A stretch of DNA of 64,000 nt from Lacisediminihabitans profunda (GTDB lineage: Bacteria > Actinomycetota > Actinomycetes > Actinomycetales > Microbacteriaceae), in the NCBI RefSeq assembly GCF_008040105.1, contig NZ_VRMG01000001.1, positions 62,001 to 126,000 of the forward strand. Reading direction: 5' to 3'. The position numbers were made by a program, and so were the translations under genes. The notes under the pieces were generated by a model, which saw only the letters and a list, made by a program, of their open reading frames with translations, had not been told where the DNA came from and searched no databases. This document shows, piece by piece, positions 37,333 to 46,536 of the stretch; position 1 is the stretch's first letter, and each line of letters opens with the position of its first letter.

Positions 37333-38874
37333 ATGGGCAGCGTCATCGTGGTGGGAACCGGCATCGCCGGCCTCGTCGCCGCGCTCGAGGCCGGCCGGAG
37401 CCACGACGTGACGCTCGTGACCAAGGCGGAACTCGGCGAGAGCAACACGCGCTACGCCCAGGGCGGCATCGCCGCCGCGCTCTTTCCGGACGACAGCGTC
37501 GAGGCGCACATCCGGGACACCCTCGAGGCGGGGGCCGGGCTCAACGAGCGCGAGGCCGTGGCCGTGCTCTGCACGGAGGGCCCCGGCCGCATCCGCGACC
37601 TGATCCGCCTGGGCGTGGAGTTCGACCGGGAGAACGGCGAGCTCGCCCGCGGCCGGGAGGCGGCGCACTCGAGCGCGCGCATCCTGCACGCCGGGGGAGA
37701 CGCCACCGGCGCGGTGATCGAACGCGCCCTGGTCGCCGCGGTGCGGGAGTCGGCGGCGAGCATCCGCGAATTCTGTTTCGTGCGCGACCTCGTCGTGCGC
37801 GACGGCCGGGTCGTCGGCATCGACGTGCTCGAGCGGGACGCCGCCGGGCGCGACGTGCCAGGACGGATCGAGGCGGATGCCGTGATCCTCGCGAGCGGCG
37901 GAGCCGGCCAGCTCTACCGGCACACCACCAACCCCTCGGTCGCGACCGGGGACGGAGCCGCCGCGGCCCTGCGTGCCGGCGCCGCCCTGAGCGACGTGGA
38001 GTTCTACCAGTTCCACCCGACCTCGCTCGCCGTGCCCGGCAACTTCCTCATCTCCGAGGCGGTGCGCGGTGAGGGCGCTGTCCTCGTCGATGCTCGGGGC
38101 CGACGCTTCATGGCGGACCGGCATCCGGATGCCGAACTCGCCCCGCGGGACGTCGTGGCGCGGGGGATCGCCCACCAGATGGCCGAGCAGGGCGGCGAGC
38201 CGGTCCTGCTCGACGCGACCGCGCTCGGAGCCGACTTCCTCGCCAGTCGGTTCCCCGGGATCACCCGGGTCTGCCGCGAGCACGGACTGGACTGGGGTCG
38301 CGAGCCCATCCCGGTCACTCCGGCCGCGCACTACTGGATGGGCGGCATCCGCACCGACGAGTGGGGACGCACCTCCCTGCCCGGCCTGTTCGCGGTCGGC
38401 GAGGTCGCCTGCACCGGGGTGCACGGCGCCAACCGGCTCGCCTCCAACTCCCTTCTCGAGTCGCTCGTGTTCGCCTGGCGGGCCGTGGGCGCCCTCAACC
38501 TCGCGGTTCACCCGCAGTTCGAGCGGCCGGAGGACGGCGCCGGCGCACTGAATTCGCCGGCTTCCGGCTCGACGGCGAGCGACTCGTTCACCCGCCCGGA
38601 ACTGCAGCGGCTGCTCTGGGACGCCGCCGGACTCTTCCGCGACCGCTCGACCCTCGAGGGCGCGGCCGACCGCCTCGCCGGCTGGGCGCCCGCCGACGAC
38701 ACCGTCGCCTCCCTCGAGACCGCCAACCTGCTCGACCTCGGCCGCCTCGTCGTCGACGCCGCCCTCGAGCGCGAGGAGTCGCGCGGCGCCCACTACCGCT
38801 CAGACTTCCCGCTGCAGCGGCCAGAGTTCGCCCGGCACACCGCCTGGGCCAGAAGGGTCACCGTCCCATGCTGA
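37333..38874 (+). CDS. nadB: L-aspartate oxidase
   Basis: NadB is the flavoprotein that oxidises L-aspartate to iminoaspartate for NadA. The 513-residue product starts with the FAD dinucleotide motif VVGTGIAGLVAALEAG, continues with NTRYAQGGIAAAL, HSSARILHAGGDATGAVIERAL, ILASGGAGQLYRHTTNP, and the substrate region YQFHPTSLAVPG...EAVRGEGAVLVDARGRRFM. It ends with the FAD-binding GLFAVGEVACTGVHGANRLASNSLLESLVFAWRA and a helical C-terminal part. It starts 1 nt after nadA and overlaps nadC by 7 nt. Confidence 0.95.
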   Translation: MGSVIVVGTGIAGLVAALEAGRSHDVTLVTKAELGESNTRYAQGGIAAALFPDDSVEAHIRDTLEAGAGLNEREAVAVLCTEGPGRIRDLIRLGVEFDRENGELARGREAAHSSARILHAGGDATGAVIERALVAAVRESAASIREFCFVRDLVVRDGRVVGIDVLERDAAGRDVPGRIEADAVILASGGAGQLYRHTTNPSVATGDGAAAALRAGAALSDVEFYQFHPTSLAVPGNFLISEAVRGEGAVLVDARGRRFMADRHPDAELAPRDVVARGIAHQMAEQGGEPVLLDATALGADFLASRFPGITRVCREHGLDWGREPIPVTPAAHYWMGGIRTDEWGRTSLPGLFAVGEVACTGVHGANRLASNSLLESLVFAWRAVGALNLAVHPQFERPEDGAGALNSPASGSTASDSFTRPELQRLLWDAAGLFRDRSTLEGAADRLAGWAPADDTVASLETANLLDLGRLVVDAALEREESRGAHYRSDFPLQRPEFARHTAWARRVTVPC

Positions 38875-39739
38875 CATCCCACCAGATCGACCCCGTCGTC
38901 TCGGCGGCCCTCGCCGAGGACGCCCCGTGGGGCGACGTCACCTCGCAGTACCTCATCCCGGCCGAGGCACAGGCGACGGCGCGGCTCGTCGCCCGCGAGC
39001 CGGGGGTGTTCAGCGGCGGCGAGGTGTTCCGCGCGGCGATGCTGCTCACCGACCCGACGATCCGGGCGACCATCGCCGTTCCCGATGGCGAGGCCTTCGC
39101 GAGCGGTGCGGTCCTCGCCGAGGTGACCGGGCCCGCCCGATCGGTGCTGCAGGCGGAGCGGGTGGCCCTCAATTTCGTGCAGCGGATGAGCGGGATCGCC
39201 ACCCTCACCGCGCGTTTCGTCGCCGAGGTGGCCGGCACCCGGGCCCGCATCGTCGACACCCGCAAGACCACTCCCGGCCTGCGCGCGTTCGAACGGCACG
39301 CGGTGCGGTCGGGAGGTGGTCACAACCATCGGTTCTCGCTCTCCGACGCCGTGATGGCCAAGGACAACCATCTCGCGGTGCTCACCGCGGGCGGGCGCGA
39401 CGTCACCGAGGCGCTGCTCGAGGTGCGTTCCCGGCTGCCGCACACCACGCACATCGAGGTGGAGGTCGACCGGATCGACCAGGTCGAGGCCGTGCTGGCC
39501 GCTGGGATCGACACGATCATGCTCGACAACTTCACGCTCGCCACGCTGCGCGAGGGGGTCGCCCTCGTCGCCGGCCGGGCCCTCGTCGAAGCCAGCGGAT
39601 CGGTCGGCCTCGACACCGTCGCCTCGATCGCCGCCACCGGGGTGGACATCATCTCGGTGGGCGCGCTCACGCACAGCGTGCGATCCCTCGACCTGGGCCT
39701 CGACATCGAACTGCGCGACATCGACCTCTCGGACGCGTG

Positions 39740-39740
<1 letters not shown>
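38868..39740 (+). CDS. nadC: Nicotinate-nucleotide pyrophosphorylase (carboxylating)
   Basis: NadC converts quinolinate and PRPP to nicotinate mononucleotide, the last step of de novo NAD precursor synthesis here. The 290-residue enzyme shows ALAEDAPWGDVTSQYLIP, ALNFVQRMSGIATLTARFV, RIVDTRKTTPGLRAFERHAVRSGGGHNHRFSLSDAVMAKDNHL with the substrate-binding Arg/His/Lys set, IEVEVDRIDQVEAVLAAGIDTIMLDNF, and ASGSVGLDTVASIAATGVDIISVGALTHS. ATG 38868 lies inside the end of nadB, and its stop overlaps the start of the desulfurase gene. Confidence 0.96.
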
Positions 39741-40876
<1,136 letters not shown>

Positions 40877-40889
40877 GCAGGGCGGCGCT

Positions 40890-40911
40890 CGCCGTCAGGA
40901 AGCTGACGGCG
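40890..40911 (+). terminator. Hairpin at the end of the nad operon
   Basis: A 9-bp stem, CGCCGTCAG with CTGACGGCG, and a GAAG loop follow the desulfurase stop by 13 nt. There is no U-tract; CTGACGGC-like sequence repeats just downstream. Confidence 0.5.
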
Positions 40912-41008
40912 CTGACTCTGACGGCCGGCGCTCCGCGCGCTGGGTAAGCTGGGAGCCTTACCCCCCTTCGACCGCGCATCCAGCGCGGTATGACTCTTGG
41001 AGTTCTCC

Positions 41009-42394
41009 GTGGCCAACGCCTCCCCGCTCGATCCCGTCATCAACCTGGCCAAGCGCCGCGGATTTGTCTTCCAGGCCGGTGAGATCTACGGCGGCTCGCG
41101 CTCGGCGTGGGACTACGGGCCGCTCGGCACCGCGCTCAAGGAGAACATCAAGCGCCAGTGGTGGCAGTTCATGGTGCAGGGCCGGGACGACATCGTGGGC
41201 ATCGACTCGTCGATCATCCTGCCGAAGCGCGTGTGGGAGGTCTCCGGCCACGTCGAGGTCTTCAGCGACCCCCTGGTCGAATCCCTGCACACCCACAAGC
41301 GGTACCGCGCCGACCACCTGCTCGAGGCCTACGAGGAGAAGCACGGCCATCCTCCGGTCAACGGTCTCGCCGACATCCGCGACCCGGACACCGGCCAGCC
41401 CGGCAACTGGACAGAGCCGCAGAACTTCTCCGGCCTGCTGAAGACCTTCCTCGGCCCGGTCGACAACGAGGAGGGCATGGCGTACCTCCGCCCGGAGACC
41501 GCGCAGGGCATCTTCACCAACTTCGCCAACGTGATGGGAGCCGCGCGCATGAAGCCGCCGTTCGGCATCGCGCAGGTGGGCAAGAGCTTCCGCAACGAGA
41601 TCACGCCGGGCAACTTCATCTTCCGCACCCGCGAGTTCGAGCAGATGGAGATGGAGTTCTTCGTCGAGCCCGGCACCGACGAGGAGTGGTTCCAGTACTG
41701 GATCGACGCCTGCGAGGAGTGGTTCACCGACCTCGGGATCACGCCGGGCAACATCCGCCGGTTCGAACACCCGCAAGAGAAGCTGTCGCACTACTCCAAG
41801 CGCACCATTGACCTCGAGTACCGCTTCCGGTTCGCCGGCAGCGAGTGGGGCGAGCTCATGGGCGTCGCCAACCGCACAGACTTCGACCTGAAGACCCATT
41901 CCGAGGGCTCCGGCGTCGACCTCTCCTACTTCGACCAGACCAAGAACGAACGCTGGATCCCGTACGTGATCGAGCCGGCGTTCGGACTCACCCGGGCGCT
42001 GATGGCCTTCCTGGTCGACGCCTACCACGAGGACGAGGCGCCCAACACGAAGGGCGGCGTCGACAAGCGCACCGTGCTGCGGCTCGACCGCAGACTCGCG
42101 CCGGTGAAGGTCGCCGTCTTGCCGCTCTCCCGCAACGAGCTGCTCTCGCCGGTGGCGAAGGCCCTCGCGGCCGACCTGCGCAAGTACTGGAACATCGACT
42201 TCGACGACGCCGGGGCGATCGGGCGCCGCTATCGCCGCCAGGATGAGATCGGTACGCCGTTCTGCATCACCGTTGACTTCGACACGCTCGAGGACAACGC
42301 GGTGACCGTGCGCGAACGCGACTCGATGGCGCAGGAGCGCATCTCGCTCGATCGAGTGCGCGGGTACCTCGCCGAGCAACTGATCGGCGCCTAG
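41009..42394 (+). CDS. glyS: Glycine--tRNA ligase (single-chain class II)
   Basis: This is the homodimeric (eukaryote/Gram-positive type) glycyl-tRNA synthetase, 461 residues. It shows [43 protein letters not shown], motif 2 [56 protein letters not shown] and motif 3 [20 protein letters not shown], then the anticodon-binding domain ([25 protein letters not shown]). GTG 41009 with GGAG 6 nt ahead is chosen over TTG 40997. No T-box leader is apparent in the 100 bases upstream. Confidence 0.95.
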   Translation: MANASPLDPVINLAKRRGFVFQAGEIYGGSRSAWDYGPLGTALKENIKRQWWQFMVQGRDDIVGIDSSIILPKRVWEVSGHVEVFSDPLVESLHTHKRYRADHLLEAYEEKHGHPPVNGLADIRDPDTGQPGNWTEPQNFSGLLKTFLGPVDNEEGMAYLRPETAQGIFTNFANVMGAARMKPPFGIAQVGKSFRNEITPGNFIFRTREFEQMEMEFFVEPGTDEEWFQYWIDACEEWFTDLGITPGNIRRFEHPQEKLSHYSKRTIDLEYRFRFAGSEWGELMGVANRTDFDLKTHSEGSGVDLSYFDQTKNERWIPYVIEPAFGLTRALMAFLVDAYHEDEAPNTKGGVDKRTVLRLDRRLAPVKVAVLPLSRNELLSPVAKALAADLRKYWNIDFDDAGAIGRRYRRQDEIGTPFCITVDFDTLEDNAVTVRERDSMAQERISLDRVRGYLAEQLIGA

Positions 42395-42424
42395 CGGGAA
42401 TACCGGCCGGGGTGAGGCGTTTGC

Positions 42425-43084
42425 TTGAGGGTGAGTGAACCCATCAAGGTAGACATTTGGTCAGACGTGCAGTGCCCGTGGTGCTACATCGGCAAGCGCA
42501 AGTTCGAGGCGGGGGCCGCCCAGTTCGGCGGAGACGTCGAGGTGGAGTATCACTCGTTCGAGCTCTCCCCGGACACCCCGGTCGACTTCGACGGCACGCC
42601 GGTCGACTACCTCAGCCAGCGTAAGGGTCTGCCCATCGACCAGGTGGAGAAGATGCTCGAGCGGGTGACCGGCATCGCCGCGAGCGTCGGCCTCGACTAC
42701 GACTTTGACCACGTGCACCAGACCAACACGGTCAAGGCTCACGAACTCATCCACTATGCGAAGGCGCAGGGTCGTCAGCTCGACATGAAGGAGCGCCTGC
42801 TCAAGGCCTACTTCGTCGACGGGCGGCACGTGGGCCGCATCGAGGATCTCGCCGATCTCGCCGCCGAGATCGGCCTCGACCGTGCGGACGTGGTGCGCGC
42901 CCTCGAGTCGAATCGGTACCTGGCCGACGTGAAGGCCGACGTGGCCCTCGCCACCGAATACGGCATCCAGGGGGTGCCGTTCTTCGTGATCGACGGCAAG
43001 TACGGGGTGTCAGGCGCCCAGGACGCCGAAACGTTCGCTAACGTGCTCACACAGGTTCGCACCGAGAGAGAAGCCACATCATGA
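42425..43084 (+). CDS. DsbA-family oxidoreductase (FrnE-like)
   Basis: The 219-residue cytoplasmic thioredoxin-fold protein has the active site CPWC in WSDVQCPWCYIGKRKFE, the helical insert typical of FrnE/DSBA-like proteins (DHVHQTNTVKAHELIHYAKAQG), and the cis-Pro loop IQGVPFFVIDGKYGVSGAQ. There is no signal peptide, so it probably handles disulfide exchange in the cytoplasm, as proposed for FrnE in Deinococcus. TTG 42425 has GGTGAGG 7 nt upstream. GTG 42431 is the alternative. It overlaps a small gene by 4 nt. Confidence 0.88.
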   Translation: MRVSEPIKVDIWSDVQCPWCYIGKRKFEAGAAQFGGDVEVEYHSFELSPDTPVDFDGTPVDYLSQRKGLPIDQVEKMLERVTGIAASVGLDYDFDHVHQTNTVKAHELIHYAKAQGRQLDMKERLLKAYFVDGRHVGRIEDLADLAAEIGLDRADVVRALESNRYLADVKADVALATEYGIQGVPFFVIDGKYGVSGAQDAETFANVLTQVRTEREATS

Positions 43085-43218
43085 CGGATTCCCAGACTCT
43101 TCCGCTTCACATCGTGGGGGATCCGAATGCCGCCTCCTGCGACGGGGACTTCTGCGCGATCCCCGACCACCACGAGCAGGCCGTGGTCAACCGTCGCCTC
43201 GACGAAGACCTCGTCTAG
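43081..43218 (+). CDS. Small conserved-looking protein coupled to the DsbA-family gene
   Basis: A 45-residue ORF starts at ATG 43081 inside the TGA of the preceding gene (ATGA). It begins MTDSQTLPLHIVGDPNAA and continues with CDGDFCAIP, then a His/acid-rich tail (DHHEQAVVNRRLDEDLV). The two Cys in a CX4C arrangement next to a thiol oxidoreductase gene suggest a redox partner or metal site, which is inference. No known domain is recognised. Codon use matches its neighbours (strong G/C third position), supporting real coding. Confidence 0.65.
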   Translation: MTDSQTLPLHIVGDPNAASCDGDFCAIPDHHEQAVVNRRLDEDLV

Positions 43219-43240
43219 GGCAACACCGTCGAGAACCGCG

Positions 43241-43726
43241 TCAGGCGCTGATGTCGGCGACGGTCGCGTCGAAGGCCGCGATCAGTGCGTCGGCATCGAG
43301 GAACGCGCTGAAGCCGGGTTCCCCGGCGCCGAGCGCGACTCGAGCGCCCGCGATCACGGCATCGACGTAGACGGGCCACGCAGAGCTGCTGCCGAGCGGC
43401 GTGATCGTGCCTCGTTCGTAGCCGGTGGCCTCGAGGGCCAATTCGGCGGTGGGCAGGGAGAGCTTGTTGACCCCGACGATCGCGCGAAGCTTCGACCAGG
43501 AGATCTGCCGGTCGCCGGGGATGAGCGCGAAGAGGTACTCGTTCGGGGCGTCCGACGGGGTGTGCCGACGCACGACGAGGGTCTTGACGATGCCCCTCGG
43601 GTCGATGCCGAGAAGCGCCGCCGCCTCCTCGAGGGAACCGGCCGCCGGCCGCTCGACGAACTCGACATCGAGTCCGCGGGCCTCGGCGTCCGCCAGCACT
43701 CTGGCGCGTCCGACTGGGTCTGTCAT
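43241..43726 (-). CDS. YbaK/EbsC-type aminoacyl-tRNA deacylase
   Basis: The 161-residue protein belongs to the YbaK/ProX editing-domain superfamily, which hydrolyses mischarged tRNAs such as Cys- or Ala-tRNA(Pro). Signs are RGIVKTLVVRRH with the catalytic Lys, FALIPGDRQISWSKLRAIVG, LPTAELALEATGYERGTITPLGSSSAWPVYVDA (family GxITPLG motif) and a C-terminal ALIAAFDATVADIS. ATG 43724-43726 gives the family N-terminus. A longer in-frame start at 43780 would run into the promoter region of divergent dusB. Confidence 0.87.
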   Translation of the reverse strand: MTDPVGRARVLADAEARGLDVEFVERPAAGSLEEAAALLGIDPRGIVKTLVVRRHTPSDAPNEYLFALIPGDRQISWSKLRAIVGVNKLSLPTAELALEATGYERGTITPLGSSSAWPVYVDAVIAGARVALGAGEPGFSAFLDADALIAAFDATVADISA

Positions 43727-43758
43727 TGCTTCTCGCGGCTTTCTGGGAGAATTGAGCG

Positions 43759-44916
43759 GTGACCATCCTCGCCACCGCACCTCCCAGCCTACAGATCGGG
43801 CGCATCCCGCTCGCTGTGCCTGTCGTGCTCGCGCCCATGGCGGGAATCACCAACACCGCGTTCCGCCGGCTGTGCCGCGAGTTCGGCGCCGGCCTCTACG
43901 TCTCCGAGATGATCACCAGCCGCGCGCTCGTCGAGCGCACGGAGGGATCGATGCGCCTCATCAAGCACCACGAGTCGGAGACGACCCGCAGCATCCAGTT
44001 GTACGGGGTCGACCCCAAGACGGTCGCGGAGGCCGTGACCATGCTCGTGGCCGAGGATCGTGCCGACCACATCGACCTGAACTTCGGATGCCCGGTGCCG
44101 AAGGTCACCCGTAAGGGCGGGGGAGCCGCGCTGCCCTGGAAGCTCGACCTGTTCCGCGACATCGTCGCGCGCGCCGTGAAGGCGGCCGGAGATCTGCCAC
44201 TCACCGTGAAGATGCGCAAGGGCATCGACTCCGACCACCTCACCTACCTCGAGGCCGGACGCATCGCCGAGGACGCCGGCGTCGCGAGCATCGCCTTGCA
44301 CGCGCGCACCGCCTCGGAGTTCTACAGCGGCCACGCCGACTGGGCGGCAATCGCAACGCTCAAGCAGGTCGTCACGAGCGTTCCGGTGCTCGGCAACGGG
44401 GACATCTGGTCGGGAGAGGACGCGATCCGCATGGTCGAGGAGACCGGATGCGACGGAGTCGTCGTCGGCCGCGGTTGTCTCGGTCGCCCGTGGCTCTTCG
44501 GCGACCTCGCTGCCGCCTTCGAGGGCAAGACCGACATCGCCCAGCCGAGCCTCGGCACCGTCGCGGCCACGCTGCGGCGGCACACCGAGCTGCTCGTCGA
44601 GTTCTTCGACGGCGACGAGGATCGTGCCTGCCGCGACATCCGCAAGCACGTCGCCTGGTACTTCAAGGGCTACCCGGTGGGTGGCGACCTGCGCGCGAGC
44701 CTCGCCACTGTGCAGAGCCTGCAGCAGATGGACGACCTTCTCGGCACCCTCGACGGGGAGCAGCCGTACCCCGGCGAGGCAGCCGAGGGTCCGCGCGGCC
44801 GGGCGGGAACGCCCAAGCGGCCCTCGCTGCCGGACGGCTGGCTGCTGAGCCGTGAGCTCGCCGACGCACACCGGGCGGAACTCGCCGAAGCCGAACTGAG
44901 CAACAGCGGTGGTTGA
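43759..44916 (+). CDS. dusB: tRNA-dihydrouridine synthase
   Basis: Dus enzymes reduce uridines in the tRNA D-loop with FMN and NADPH. The 385-residue product has VVLAPMAGITNTAFRRLCREFGAGLYVSEMI, the active-site DLNFGCPVPKVTRKGGGAAL with the catalytic Cys, LPLTVKMRKGID, LHARTASEFYSGHADW, PVLGNGDIWSGEDA and GVVVGRGCLGRPWLF, followed by the helical tRNA-binding domain. It begins with GTG 43759, with a GAGAAT box 6 nt upstream. It overlaps dgt by 8 nt. The DusB assignment rests on family pattern. Exact target uridines are not shown. Confidence 0.93.
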   Translation: MTILATAPPSLQIGRIPLAVPVVLAPMAGITNTAFRRLCREFGAGLYVSEMITSRALVERTEGSMRLIKHHESETTRSIQLYGVDPKTVAEAVTMLVAEDRADHIDLNFGCPVPKVTRKGGGAALPWKLDLFRDIVARAVKAAGDLPLTVKMRKGIDSDHLTYLEAGRIAEDAGVASIALHARTASEFYSGHADWAAIATLKQVVTSVPVLGNGDIWSGEDAIRMVEETGCDGVVVGRGCLGRPWLFGDLAAAFEGKTDIAQPSLGTVAATLRRHTELLVEFFDGDEDRACRDIRKHVAWYFKGYPVGGDLRASLATVQSLQQMDDLLGTLDGEQPYPGEAAEGPRGRAGTPKRPSLPDGWLLSRELADAHRAELAEAELSNSGG

Positions 44917-46153
44917 GCACGGGTACGGCGAGCACGACACCGCCCGCTGGTTTCCCGAGGAGCATTCGAGCCGTCGCAGCGACTTCGCCCGGGACCGCGC
45001 GCGGCTGCTGCACTCGAGCGCGCTGCGCAGGCTAGCCGCGAAGACCCAGGTGTTGAGCCCAGCGGCCGGCCTCGACTTCGCCCGCAACCGGCTCACCCAT
45101 TCCCTCGAGGTCGCCCAGGTCGGCCGCGAACTCGCCACGAGCCTGGGGCTGGACCCGGATGTCGTGGACACGGCGTGCCTCGCCCACGACCTCGGGCATC
45201 CGCCGTTCGGTCACAATGGCGAACGCGCCCTCAACGCCTGGGCGACCGACATCGGCGGATTCGAGGGCAACGCGCAGACGCTGAGACTGCTGACCAGGAT
45301 CGAGCCGAAGGTGTTCGGGCCGGACGGGCGTTCGTACGGCCTCAACCTCACCCGCGCGAGCCTCGATGCGAGCTGCAAGTACCCGTGGCCGGACACCGCC
45401 TCGGTGGGGGACCCGAGCGGCCGAGCCAAGTTCGGCTTCTATGCGGACGACGCCGAGGCCTTCGGCTGGCTGCGCGAGGGCGCTCCGGAGAGGCGGCTCT
45501 GCATCGAGGCCCAGGTGATGGACCTCTCCGACGACATCGCGTACTCCGTGCACGACTTCGAGGACGCGGTGGTGAGCGGCTACATCGACGTGAAGGCGCT
45601 CGGCGCGCGCGTCGACCACGACGAGCTGGTGGAGTCGATGTTCGTCTGGATCGGCGGCGAACTCGGTCACGACGAACTCATCGCGGCGTTCGACCGCCTC
45701 GATTCGCTCGACGTCTGGATCGACCGCTGGGACGGCAGCCGCATCGACCAGGGCCGGCTGAAGAACCTCACCTCCCAGCTCATCGGACGCTTCGCCGGTG
45801 CGGCCGTCGCCGCCACCCGGGCGCTCGGTGGGGACGGCAGCCTCATCCGGTTCACCGCCAACATGGTCGTCCCGCGGGAGATCCAGGCGGAGATCGCGGT
45901 ACTCAAGGGCATCGTCGCCGCGTTCGTCATGTCGCGGAACACGAGGCAGCCCATCTACAGCCAGCAGCGCGAGGTGCTCACCGATCTCGCGGACGCCCTG
46001 TACGCCCGCGGCGAGGCGGACCTCGACCCCGGATTCGCCGCCGACTGGCGCGCGGCGGAGACGGGTGCCGCCCGCAAGCGCGCCGTCGTGGACCAGGTCG
46101 CGTCGCTCACCGACCAGTCGGCCATGGCCTGGCACGAGCGGATCGTCGGCTAA
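44909..46153 (+). CDS. dgt: Deoxyguanosinetriphosphate triphosphohydrolase-like HD protein
   Basis: The 414-residue HD-superfamily enzyme probably cleaves dNTPs to deoxynucleosides and triphosphate. The N-terminal DFARDRARLLHSSALRRLAAKTQV, the metal site RLTHSLEVAQVGREL, then ACLAHDLGHPPFGHNGERAL and MDLSDDIAYSVHDFEDAV (the HD metal ligands) are all present. It is of the Gram-positive Dgt-like type rather than E. coli Dgt. The GTG start at 44909 lies inside the dusB end. dusB-dgt-dnaG is a conserved actinobacterial order. Confidence 0.92.
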   Translation: MVEHGYGEHDTARWFPEEHSSRRSDFARDRARLLHSSALRRLAAKTQVLSPAAGLDFARNRLTHSLEVAQVGRELATSLGLDPDVVDTACLAHDLGHPPFGHNGERALNAWATDIGGFEGNAQTLRLLTRIEPKVFGPDGRSYGLNLTRASLDASCKYPWPDTASVGDPSGRAKFGFYADDAEAFGWLREGAPERRLCIEAQVMDLSDDIAYSVHDFEDAVVSGYIDVKALGARVDHDELVESMFVWIGGELGHDELIAAFDRLDSLDVWIDRWDGSRIDQGRLKNLTSQLIGRFAGAAVAATRALGGDGSLIRFTANMVVPREIQAEIAVLKGIVAAFVMSRNTRQPIYSQQREVLTDLADALYARGEADLDPGFAADWRAAETGAARKRAVVDQVASLTDQSAMAWHERIVG

Positions 46154-46196
46154 GACCGCCGCGGTCTCTTCGGACGCGACCTGCTCGGGTTGCGCC

Positions 46197-46460
46197 TCCA
46201 GTTCTCCCTGCCGTCCTCCATTTGCGCCTCCGCTTGTGCAGGACGCCCGCCGCTCCCGTTGTGCAGGACGCCGTATGGGTCTGCCGGTGGTCGGGTCAGA
46301 CACTCCAGTTGTGCAGGACGCATGGGTAGATGGTGCCCGGGTTGCAGACTCCAGTTATGCAGGACAGCCCTTCGTCCGCGGGGTGTCCTGCAGAACTGGA
46401 GTCTCTGAGGCGGGGGCGCGGGGAGCGGGGGTGCGCGGGCCGTCCTGCACAACCGGAGTC
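46197..46460. repeat. Cluster of an 18-bp repeat in both orientations
   Basis: The unit ACTCCAGTTGTGCAGGAC appears at 46302 (exact), 46349 (one change), and in shorter or changed forms at about 46229 and 46254. It appears inverted at 46384-46401 and 46442-46459. A fragment may exist at 46197. The inverted copies make large stems with the direct ones. No gene was found in the 383-base gap 46154-46536. A short AGACCG/CGGTCT stem lies next to the dgt stop. Confidence 0.8.
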
Positions 46461-46524
46461 GAACGGCCAGGCGCCGGGAATCCACAGCGAGAGCGCCAGC
46501 GCGGTTAGCGTCGCCGAGCGAACC

Positions 46525-46530
46525 TAGAAT
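46525..46530 (+). promoter_or_regulatory. -10 box, probable leaderless promoter of dnaG
   Basis: TAGAAT is a near-consensus -10 box exactly 6 nt before GTG 46537. Confidence 0.55.
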
Positions 46531-46536
46531 GAGCAG

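Noticed and set aside
40912-41008. T-box riboswitch upstream of glyS
   Set aside because: The 100-base space is too short, and I found no specifier loop or T-box-like TGG-containing element.
46197-46460. CRISPR array from the repeated 18-mer
   Set aside because: Copies are degenerate, in both orientations and irregularly spaced. No cas genes are near.
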